Shown: piece by piece, positions 1 through 5,130 of the stretch
Position numbering within the stretch: the stretch's first letter is position 1
Layout of the letters: every line of letters begins with the position of its first letter
Source of the DNA: Pseudomonadota bacterium
GTDB lineage: Bacteria; Pseudomonadota; Gammaproteobacteria; Xanthomonadales; Rhodanobacteraceae
NCBI GenBank assembly: GCA_023430685.1
Contig: JAEYZH010000192.1
Span: forward strand, 1 to 5,130
Direction of reading: 5' to 3'
Length of the DNA: 5,130 bases
Notes under the pieces: generated by a model
What the model was told of the DNA's origin: nothing
The model's input: only the letters and a program-made list of their open reading frames with translations
The model's database searches: none
Translations under genes and position numbers: made by a program

Positions 1-2
1 CG

Positions 3-2738
3 GACAAGGTCAAGCTCGCGCTCGACAAGACGGCCTATCGAGCGGGCGACACGCTCACGCTCACGGTCACGCCCCCGCAGGCCGGCGCCGGCGTGCTGCT
101 GGTCGAAACCGACCACCTGCTCTACACGCGCAACTTCGAAGCCAGGCCCGGCACGACGGTCCAGATCCCGGTCACCGAGGACTGGGAACGCCATGATGTC
201 TACGTGACCGCGCTCGTGCTGCGCGGCGGTTCGGCGGCCGAGAAGACCACGCCTGCGCGAGCGGTCGGCGTCGTGCACGTGCCGATGGAGCGCGGCGACC
301 GCAAGGTCGAGGTCGCGATCGAGGCACCGAAGCAGATGAAGCCCGAGACGGACCTGCCGGTGACCGTGAAGGTGCCCGCGCTGGCCGGCAAGAAGGCCTG
401 GGTCACGGTGTCGGCGGTCGACGTCGGCATCCTCAACATCACGCGCTTCGAACGGCCCGACCCGATCGGCTGGTTCTTCGCGCAACGCGCGCTCGGCATC
501 GATGCCTACGACCTCTACAGCCGCGTGATCGAGAGCTTCGACGGCGGCAGCGCGCGCCTTCGCTACGGCGGCGATCTCGCGCTCGCTGCGCTGCCGCAGG
601 CGCGACGGCCGACCGCGCGCGTGCTCACGGTCGACCTGTTCTCGGGCGCGGTCGCACTCGATGCGAAGGGAGAGGCCGCGGTCGTACTGAAGATGCCGGA
701 CTTCAATGGCACCGTGCGCGTGACAGCGGTGGCGTTCGGCGAGGACCACTACGGCAGTGCCGATGCGGAGACGATCGTGCGTGCGCCGCTGGTCGCGGAA
801 ATCTCGACCCCGCGCGTGCTCGCGCCCGGCGACGCGTCGGTGCTGACGCTCGACCTGCAGAACTTCTCGGGCGGCGAACGCGCGTTCGACGTGAAGGTCG
901 CCGCCGGGAAGCCGCTCGCGGTGCGCGACGGCACGCGTCGCGTGACGCTCGCCGACCAGGCGAAGACCACGCTCAAGTTCCCGCTCGCCGCACTCGAAGG
1001 CTATGGCGTCGGCAGCATCCGCGTGACCGCTGACGGCGGCGACATCCATCTCGATCGCGAGTTCGAGATGGTCGTGCGCGCGGCCTGGCCGTCGGTGCTG
1101 CGCTCGACGCCGCGCGCGCTCGACACGCTCGATCCGATCGCGCTCGGCACCGGCGCGATGGAAGGCCTGCTGCCCGATTCGGTGACCGCGCGTCTGACCG
1201 TCTCGAGCCTGCCGCCGCTGCCGTTCGCGGGCGCGCTGCAGGGCCTGCTCAAGTATCCATACGGCTGCGTCGAGCAGACCACGAGCAAGGGCTTCGGCGC
1301 GCTGCTGCTCGACGAGGCGACCGCCGACAAGCTGCACGTCGGCGGATTGAACGCGGCCGAACGCAAGGCACGCGTCGATGGCGCGATCGGTCGCATCGCG
1401 TCGATGCAGGTGCCGACCGGCCACTTCTCGATGTGGGGCGGCGACAGCTACGTGAGCGAGATCCTGACGCCGTACGTGGTCGAGTTCCTGCTCGATGCGC
1501 GCGACGAAGGCTTCCTCGTGCCCGACGACGTGCTGCAGAAGGCGCTCAAGCGCCTCAACGACGACTTGCTCTCCGGCGGTCATCCGTATTACGGCTACGA
1601 GCACAGCGACCACCTGCGCTTCGCGGACCAGGCGTATTCGGGTTACGTGCTCGCGCGCGTGAACCGCGCGCCGCTCGGCACCTTGCGTGCGCTCTACGAC
1701 AACGAACGCACCAAGTCCGTGACCGCGTTGCCGCTGGTGCATCTCGGCGTCGCGTTGAAGCTCATGGGCGATGCGCCGCGCGCGGAGCAGGCGGTCGCGG
1801 AAGCGTTCGCGAAGGACGTGGTCCGCCCCTGGTACCTCGGCGACTATGGTTCGGACCTGCGCGACACGGCGTTGATGATCACGCTCGCGCACCGGCACGG
1901 GCTCGCCAAGCCCGGATACGACGGCCGCGTGTTCGAACTCGCGCGTTCGATCGGCGCCTCGCAACGCGAGGGCGACGCCCAGCAGCGCCGACATGGCACG
2001 CGTTGGACCTGGCTCAGCACCCAGGAGCAGATCGCGATCGCGCGGCTCGGACGCACGCTCGTCGGCGACGGCGACACGGCGGTTTCGGGCACGCTGTCGA
2101 TCGGCGCGAGCGCCACCCCGATCAGCCCCGAGCGCCTCTGGAGCCGCGAGTTCGACGCGACCGACCTCGGCGCGGGCGTGCGCTTCACGCCGCAGGGCGA
2201 CCTGCCGCTGTATGTCTCGACCGAGATCGCGGGCGTGCCGCGCAGCGCGCCCGCGCCCGATGACCACCATGTCGCGATCCAGCGCCAGTACTACACGCTC
2301 GACGGCAAAGCGTGGGAACCCGCGCCGCTCAAGGAAGGCGACAGCCTGATCGTCGGGCTGCGACTCGAGGCACGCGAGGCGATGCCCGACGCATTGCTGG
2401 TCGACCTGCTCCCCGGCGGCCTCGAGATCGAGAACTTCAACCTCACCGATGCCAAGCAGTGGGCCGACGTCGTCGTCGACGGCATCGCGATCACCGATCG
2501 CGCGCAGGCCGCCGACGTGCGCCACGAGGAGTTCCGCGACGACCGCTACGTGGCCGCGCTGAACCTCGCCAAGGGCCAGCGCGCGAACGTGTTCTATCTC
2601 GTGCGCGCGGTGTCGCCCGGCACGTTCCGCGTGCCGCCGCCGCTGGTCGAGGACATGTACATGCCGGAGGTGCGCGGCATCGGCAGCGCGGTGCCGGAGG
2701 CGATCACGGTGGTGGAGCCGGGCAAGGCACTCCCCTGA
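3..2738 (+). CDS. yfhM: Bacterial alpha-2-macroglobulin (type I, thioester-containing), C-terminal part
   Basis: This is a large periplasmic protease-trap protein. In the family, a protease cuts the bait region, the protein changes shape, and an internal Cys-Gln thioester covalently captures the attacker. The reading frame is open from base 3, so the gene starts upstream; 911 residues are visible of roughly 1,600-1,700 usual for the family. The first ~170 visible residues look like macroglobulin beta-sandwich sequence (SAVDVGILNITRF, DAYDLYSRVIES). A bait-like stretch lies at visible residues ~177-204 (about 531-614), with exposed basic residues. Then come the PDFNGTVRVTAVAFG segment and the thioester motif YPYGCVEQTT, with Cys at 1266-1268 and Gln at 1275-1277. 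An alpha/alpha thioester domain follows (ARVNRAPLGTLRALYD, WLGDYGSDLRDTALM). The C-terminal receptor-binding-like domain has MPDALLVDLLPGGLEIEN, EFRDDRYVAALN and RAVSPGTFRVP, which I recognise as close to E. coli YfhM. The lipoprotein signal is outside the window. The GTG at 93 is internal, not a start. Downstream lies pbpC, the usual partner, separated here by a DUF559 cassette. Confidence 0.95.
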   Translation, partial: DKVKLALDKTAYRAGDTLTLTVTPPQAGAGVLLVETDHLLYTRNFEARPGTTVQIPVTEDWERHDVYVTALVLRGGSAAEKTTPARAVGVVHVPMERGDRKVEVAIEAPKQMKPETDLPVTVKVPALAGKKAWVTVSAVDVGILNITRFERPDPIGWFFAQRALGIDAYDLYSRVIESFDGGSARLRYGGDLALAALPQARRPTARVLTVDLFSGAVALDAKGEAAVVLKMPDFNGTVRVTAVAFGEDHYGSADAETIVRAPLVAEISTPRVLAPGDASVLTLDLQNFSGGERAFDVKVAAGKPLAVRDGTRRVTLADQAKTTLKFPLAALEGYGVGSIRVTADGGDIHLDREFEMVVRAAWPSVLRSTPRALDTLDPIALGTGAMEGLLPDSVTARLTVSSLPPLPFAGALQGLLKYPYGCVEQTTSKGFGALLLDEATADKLHVGGLNAAERKARVDGAIGRIASMQVPTGHFSMWGGDSYVSEILTPYVVEFLLDARDEGFLVPDDVLQKALKRLNDDLLSGGHPYYGYEHSDHLRFADQAYSGYVLARVNRAPLGTLRALYDNERTKSVTALPLVHLGVALKLMGDAPRAEQAVAEAFAKDVVRPWYLGDYGSDLRDTALMITLAHRHGLAKPGYDGRVFELARSIGASQREGDAQQRRHGTRWTWLSTQEQIAIARLGRTLVGDGDTAVSGTLSIGASATPISPERLWSREFDATDLGAGVRFTPQGDLPLYVSTEIAGVPRSAPAPDDHHVAIQRQYYTLDGKAWEPAPLKEGDSLIVGLRLEAREAMPDALLVDLLPGGLEIENFNLTDAKQWADVVVDGIAITDRAQAADVRHEEFRDDRYVAALNLAKGQRANVFYLVRAVSPGTFRVPPPLVEDMYMPEVRGIGSAVPEAITVVEPGKALP

Positions 2739-2742
2739 CAAC

Positions 2743-2747
2743 CATGC
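2743..2747 (+). repeat. Possible target-site duplication, left copy (catgc)
   Basis: The sequence catgc occurs here, 5 nt beyond the macroglobulin stop (the match begins 4 nt after it), and again at 3221-3225 over the pbpC start codon. The two copies flank the repeat-bounded cassette in direct orientation. Joining across them (removing 2748-3225, 478 bp) gives a macroglobulin stop, 5 nt, then ATG CAC CGC of pbpC. A five-base match could be chance, and the copies lie at unequal distances from the perfect repeat edges (10 and 4 nt). Confidence 0.35.
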
Positions 2748-2757
2748 CTCGTGCTCA

Positions 2758-2795
2758 AGCCCTCCCCTTCAAGGGGAGGGTTGGGTGGGGATGGT
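2758..2795 (+). repeat. Left copy of 38-bp perfect inverted repeat (palindrome plus G-runs)
   Basis: This copy is identical to the reverse complement of 3179-3216 over all 38 bases. With two mismatches the match stretches outwards to 2752 (paired with 3222). Its outer part is a 21-nt palindrome: arms 2760-2769 (ccctcccctt) and 2771-2780 (aaggggaggg) around a single central c at 2770. The inner part is ttgggtggggatggt. It starts 20 nt after the macroglobulin stop codon and ends 21 nt before the ATG of the DUF559 gene. In RNA the palindrome could form a 9-10 bp hairpin. No T-run follows, so it is not a classical intrinsic terminator. Confidence 0.97.
2773..2790 (+). other. G-quadruplex motif in left repeat (sense strand)
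   Basis: Four G-runs, GGGG-A-GGG-TT-GGG-T-GGGG, have loops of 1, 2 and 1 nt, which fits the canonical G3+ quadruplex pattern with very short loops. Such loops are known to favour stable parallel quadruplexes. The motif is on the sense strand, so it would also be present in any mRNA running from the macroglobulin gene into the cassette, ending 26 nt before the DUF559 ATG. It shares its first two G-runs with the right arm of the palindrome, so hairpin and quadruplex are mutually exclusive folds. The motif is seen directly; folding is inferred. Confidence 0.75.
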
Positions 2796-2816
2796 GTTCG
2801 CGGCGATACCTGCAGT

Positions 2817-3218
2817 ATGAAAGGTCAAACCAATAAGCGCATCCGCACGGCGCGCCTGCCACAACAACTGCGCAATCGTTCGACAGATGCCGAGCGGGCG
2901 CTGTGGCGGCACCTGAGGGACCGACAGATCGAGGGCTGCAAGTTCCGTCGCCAGCATCCATTCGCGGACTACATCCTCGATTTCGCGTGTCTGGAGCGAA
3001 TGCTCGTGGTCGAAGTCGACGGCGGCCAGCATGGCGAAAGAATCGAGCAGGACAGTCGACGGACGCGGTTGCTGGAAAGTGCCGGATTCGTCGTGCTGCG
3101 ATTCTGGAACAACGAGGTGTTCGAGCAAATCACGGGTGTCGTAGAAGTGATCCAGCGGCAACTCGTGGCGCGAGCGAAACCATCCCCACCCAACCCTCCC
3201 CTTGAAGGGGAGGGCTGA
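2817..3218 (+). CDS. DUF559 domain protein, predicted Vsr-like endonuclease
   Basis: The product is a small predicted nuclease of 133 residues. DUF559 proteins are grouped with the very-short-patch-repair (Vsr) endonuclease/restriction-endonuclease-like fold; their biological role is largely unknown. Conserved blocks in order are: LRNRSTDAERALWRHLR (~18-34, Glu26 and Trp30), GCKFRRQHPFADYILDF (~40-56, Asp55), a core strand LVVEVDGGQH (~63-72, with Glu66, Asp68 and His72 as likely metal/catalytic residues), and GFVVLRFWNNEVFEQ (~90-104). All hallmark blocks are intact, so it is probably functional. I chose ATG 2817 because the homologous region begins just after it. No clear Shine-Dalgarno precedes it, and an in-frame GTG at 2751 would run translation through the left repeat. 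The last 13 residues (KPSPPNPPLEGEG) and the stop are encoded by the right inverted repeat, so the tail lies outside the domain. GC is about 60% (hand count over 2821-3180), below both neighbours, and a rare AGA codon occurs at Arg75. It ends 3 nt before pbpC. Confidence 0.9.
   Translation: MKGQTNKRIRTARLPQQLRNRSTDAERALWRHLRDRQIEGCKFRRQHPFADYILDFACLERMLVVEVDGGQHGERIEQDSRRTRLLESAGFVVLRFWNNEVFEQITGVVEVIQRQLVARAKPSPPNPPLEGEG
3184..3201 (-). other. G-quadruplex motif in right repeat (template strand)
   Basis: On the minus strand this reads GGGG-A-GGG-TT-GGG-T-GGGG, the same 1-2-1 loop pattern as in the left repeat. Here the G-rich strand is the template for transcription of the nuclease and pbpC, and the + strand carries the C-rich (i-motif-like) complement. 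The two quadruplex motifs therefore sit on opposite strands, both running 5' to 3' towards the nuclease gene. The motif is seen directly; folding in vivo is inferred. Confidence 0.72.
3209..3213 (+). promoter_or_regulatory. Shine-Dalgarno for pbpC, inside the right palindrome
   Basis: The sequence GGAGG lies 8 nt upstream of the pbpC ATG at 3222, near-ideal spacing and a full core match to the anti-Shine-Dalgarno. It sits in the right arm of the palindrome (3205-3214) and can be paired with ccctcccctt at 3194-3203. It also lies within the last codons of the DUF559 gene. This fixes the pbpC start and suggests that ribosomes finishing the nuclease could open the hairpin and expose the site. Confidence 0.75.
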
Positions 3219-3220
3219 AG

Positions 3221-3225
3221 CATGC
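3221..3225 (+). repeat. Possible target-site duplication, right copy (catgc)
   Basis: This is the direct-repeat partner of 2743-2747. It overlaps the pbpC start codon, so if it is a real duplication the insertion happened exactly at the old start codon and preserved it. It lies 4 nt outside the right inverted repeat. Confidence 0.35.
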
Positions 3226-5130
3226 ACCGCAACTCCCGGATCCTCCGCACCGCCAAACGCGCGGGATTCGGCCTGTTCGCCCTGTGTGTCACCGGCTTGA
3301 TCCTCGATCGCCTGTTCCCGCTGCCCCTGCCCGACCCGGACCACGGCAGCACCGTGGTGCTCGCGCGCGACGGCACGCCGCTGCGTGCGTTCGCCGACGT
3401 CGATGGCGTGTGGCGCTACCCGGTGCGGCTCGAGGACGTGTCGCCGCTCTACGTCCAGGCCCTGCTCACGTACGAGGACCGCTGGTTCCATCGCCATCCG
3501 GGCGTGAATCCGTTTGCGCTCGCGCGCGCGGGCGTGCAGTGGGTCCGCCACGGACGCCTCGTCTCGGGCGGGTCGACGCTGACGATGCAGGTCGCGCGCA
3601 TCCTCGACGGAACGCCGCACAGCGCCGCGGGCAAGCTGCGCCAGGTCGCGCGCGCGCTGCAACTGGAGGCGCACCTGACCAAGCGCGAGATCCTCGAGCT
3701 CTATCTCAACCACGCGCCGTTCGGCGGCACCATCGAAGGCGTCGAAGCCGCGAGCTGGGCCTGGCTCGGGAAGCCGGCGCGGCGTCTTTCGCATGCCGAA
3801 GCCGCGCTGCTCGCGGTGTTGCCGCAGGCGCCGAGCCGCCTGCGCCCGGATCGCCATCCGCAACGCGCGCGGATCGCGCGCGACAAGGTGCTCGACCGCA
3901 TGGCCGCGCTCGGCGAGTGGAGCGAGGCGCAGGTGCACGACGCGCGCATCGAAACCGTCGCGGCGCGCAGCATGCAGGCGCCGCTCGGCGCCGCCCTGCT
4001 CGCGCGCCGACTGCATGCCGAGCGCCCGCGCGAACGGCGCATCACGAGCACGATCGACGCCGGCCTGCAGCGGGCGCTCGAGGCGCGCGTCAGCGACTAT
4101 CTCGCGCGCCTGCCCGCGCGCACGTCGGCCGCGATGCTCGTGGTGGACAACGCATCGATGCAGGCGCGCGCGTACGTCGGCTCGGCCGGCATCGCCGACG
4201 AGGCACGGCTCGGCCACGTCGACATGGTGCGCGCGTGGCGTTCGCCGGGGTCGACGCTGAAGCCATTCCTCTACGGGCTCGCGCTCGACGACGGCCTGAT
4301 CCATTCCGAAAGCCTGCTGCTCGATGCCCCGCAGTCTTTCGGCAGCTATCGCCCGGGCAACTTCGACATGGCCTACAACGGCCCGATCGGCGCGGCGGAG
4401 GCGCTGCGACTTTCGTTGAACGTGCCCGCGGTCGATCTCATCGACCGCATCGGTCCGGCGCGCTTCGCCGCCCGGCTCGCGCACGCCGGACTCGAACTTC
4501 GCCTGCCGCGTGGCGTTCGCCCCAACCTGTCGGTGATCCTCGGCGGCACCGGCGTGCGCATGGAAGACCTCGTCGGCGCATTCGCGGCGTTCAATCGCGG
4601 AGGCATCGCACGCCGCGTGCGCTACGCGGAGGATGCACCCGCGCTGGATCGCCGTCTGTTGTCCGAAGGCGCCGCGTGGATCGTGCGCGACATGCTCGAA
4701 GCCAATCCGCGCCCGGGGTATTCGGCGAGCTTCGACCCGGGCTCGCGCCCGCGCGTCGCGTGGAAGACCGGCACCAGTTACGGTTTCCGCGATGCCTGGG
4801 CGGTCGGTACGACGCGCGGCTACACGATCGCGGTCTGGATCGGACGCCCGGACGGCACCCCGATGCCCGGCCAGTACGGCGCCGTGACCGCATTGCCGTT
4901 GATGTTCCAGGTCGTCGACAGCCTGCCGCGCGACGCCGCGGCCGCGACGCCCTCGCCGCCCCCGGCGAGCGTGGCCGAAACCGACATCTGCTGGCCGCTC
5001 GGCCTCGCGTTCGATCCGGCGCAACCGGGGCTTTGCCACCGCAAGCACACGGCCTGGGTGCTCGACGGCGTGGTTCCGCCGACGCTGCCGGAGCGCGATG
5101 CGAACCACTGGAGCGCGGGTCGCGTGCACC
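3222..5130 (+). CDS. pbpC: Penicillin-binding protein 1C (bifunctional peptidoglycan synthase), 3'-truncated by window
   Basis: This is a class A penicillin-binding protein that polymerises and cross-links peptidoglycan on the periplasmic face of the inner membrane. 636 codons are visible of about 770 typical. The N-terminus has basic residues, then a membrane anchor (~15-28, GFGLFALCVTGLIL). The GT51 glycosyltransferase motifs are EDRWFHRHPG with catalytic Glu85, GGSTLTMQ (116-123), RALQLE ending at Glu149, and ILELYLNHAPFGG. The stretch LLAVLPQAPSRLRPDR is typical of PBP1C. The transpeptidase motifs are SPGSTLK with nucleophile Ser344 and Lys347, SLN (398-400), and KTGTS (515-519). The C-terminal BiPBP_C domain begins with DICWPLG and has two cysteines (590, 605) matching the paired cysteines I recall in the family; the window ends inside it. 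No key residue is missing. ATG 3222 is supported by GGAGG 8 nt upstream and by the hydrophobic segment that follows. It partners the upstream macroglobulin in a known periplasmic protection module. Confidence 0.95.
   Translation, partial: MHRNSRILRTAKRAGFGLFALCVTGLILDRLFPLPLPDPDHGSTVVLARDGTPLRAFADVDGVWRYPVRLEDVSPLYVQALLTYEDRWFHRHPGVNPFALARAGVQWVRHGRLVSGGSTLTMQVARILDGTPHSAAGKLRQVARALQLEAHLTKREILELYLNHAPFGGTIEGVEAASWAWLGKPARRLSHAEAALLAVLPQAPSRLRPDRHPQRARIARDKVLDRMAALGEWSEAQVHDARIETVAARSMQAPLGAALLARRLHAERPRERRITSTIDAGLQRALEARVSDYLARLPARTSAAMLVVDNASMQARAYVGSAGIADEARLGHVDMVRAWRSPGSTLKPFLYGLALDDGLIHSESLLLDAPQSFGSYRPGNFDMAYNGPIGAAEALRLSLNVPAVDLIDRIGPARFAARLAHAGLELRLPRGVRPNLSVILGGTGVRMEDLVGAFAAFNRGGIARRVRYAEDAPALDRRLLSEGAAWIVRDMLEANPRPGYSASFDPGSRPRVAWKTGTSYGFRDAWAVGTTRGYTIAVWIGRPDGTPMPGQYGAVTALPLMFQVVDSLPRDAAAATPSPPPASVAETDICWPLGLAFDPAQPGLCHRKHTAWVLDGVVPPTLPERDANHWSAGRVH

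Larger units (their letters stand above)
3179..3216 (-). repeat. Right copy of 38-bp perfect inverted repeat
   Basis: This is the exact reverse complement of 2758-2795. The palindrome arms are 3194-3203 (ccctcccctt) and 3205-3214 (aaggggaggg) around a central g at 3204. The copy lies wholly inside the 3' end of the DUF559 reading frame: it encodes its last residues, and its final base is the first base of the TGA stop (3216-3218). The two copies enclose 383 bp. They could pair in RNA as one long stem around the nuclease coding region, or fold separately as local hairpins. Confidence 0.97.

Noticed and set aside
1433..2263. 276-codon open frame on the + strand within the macroglobulin gene
   Set aside because: It is arginine-rich out-of-frame sequence inside the conserved thioester and C-terminal domains, with no family features.
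93..2738. GTG at 93 as the start of the macroglobulin gene
   Set aside because: The frame is open back to base 3 with matching macroglobulin-domain sequence, and the family is far longer, so the start lies upstream of the window.
2760..2780. Palindrome as a rho-independent terminator of the macroglobulin gene
   Set aside because: The stem is strong, but it is followed by ttgggtgggg instead of a T-run, and the loop would be only about 1-3 nt.
2751..2816. GTG at 2751 as the start of the DUF559 gene
   Set aside because: It would add 22 residues encoded by the left repeat, ahead of the conserved domain, with no Shine-Dalgarno; ATG 2817 is a simpler choice.
2312..2836. 174-codon + strand frame bridging the macroglobulin end and the left repeat
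   Set aside because: It is an Arg/Gly/Ala-rich shadow of the macroglobulin C-terminus that merely runs on into the repeat.
2758..3216. Two-unit CRISPR-like array
   Set aside because: There are only two copies, in inverted orientation, separated by 383 bp of coding sequence.
2758..3216. Conventional insertion sequence
   Set aside because: The only gene between the repeats is DUF559; there is no DDE, HUH or tyrosine/serine recombinase signature, so I list it as a repeat-flanked cassette instead.
2769..5129. 786-codon open frame on the minus strand opposite pbpC
   Set aside because: It is a high-GC antisense shadow: arginine/alanine-rich with no recognisable domain, it crosses both the DUF559 gene and pbpC, and the + strand frame has all PBP1C motifs.

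Overview
The window is about 70% GC by eye and tightly packed on the + strand. It reads like the chromosome of a high-GC gammaproteobacterium. Lysobacterales/Xanthomonadales (Lysobacter- or Luteimonas-like) is my best guess, based on base composition, the gene pair present and the style of the repeat; it is not proven.

Layout: (1) 3-2738 is the C-terminal 911 residues of a type I bacterial alpha-2-macroglobulin (YfhM family) with an intact CVEQ thioester motif. Its N-terminus lies upstream of the window. (2) 2739-3221 separates it from the next gene and holds a compact cassette: a 133-residue DUF559 (Vsr-like, PD-(D/E)XK-type) predicted endonuclease at 2817-3218, enclosed by a perfect 38-bp inverted repeat (2758-2795 and 3179-3216). 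(3) 3222 to the window end is penicillin-binding protein 1C (pbpC). Its membrane anchor, glycosyltransferase and transpeptidase motifs are all intact, and the window cuts it inside the C-terminal BiPBP_C domain.

The macroglobulin and PBP1C genes form a known periplasmic partnership: a protease trap plus a peptidoglycan synthase thought to act together when the envelope is breached. They are normally adjacent. Here the DUF559 cassette splits the pair.

The cassette is the most interesting part. Each repeat carries a 21-nt near-perfect palindrome followed by G-runs that make a textbook short-loop G-quadruplex motif. The right copy encodes the last 13 residues of the nuclease and its stop codon, and also supplies the GGAGG Shine-Dalgarno sequence for pbpC. 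The interior is clearly less GC-rich than its flanks. A 5-bp direct repeat (catgc) lies on both sides, and removing the DNA between the copies would restore a pbpC start 5 nt after the macroglobulin stop. Together this suggests a small inserted element made of a nuclease gene and palindromic/G4 repeats, now wired into the translation of the downstream gene.
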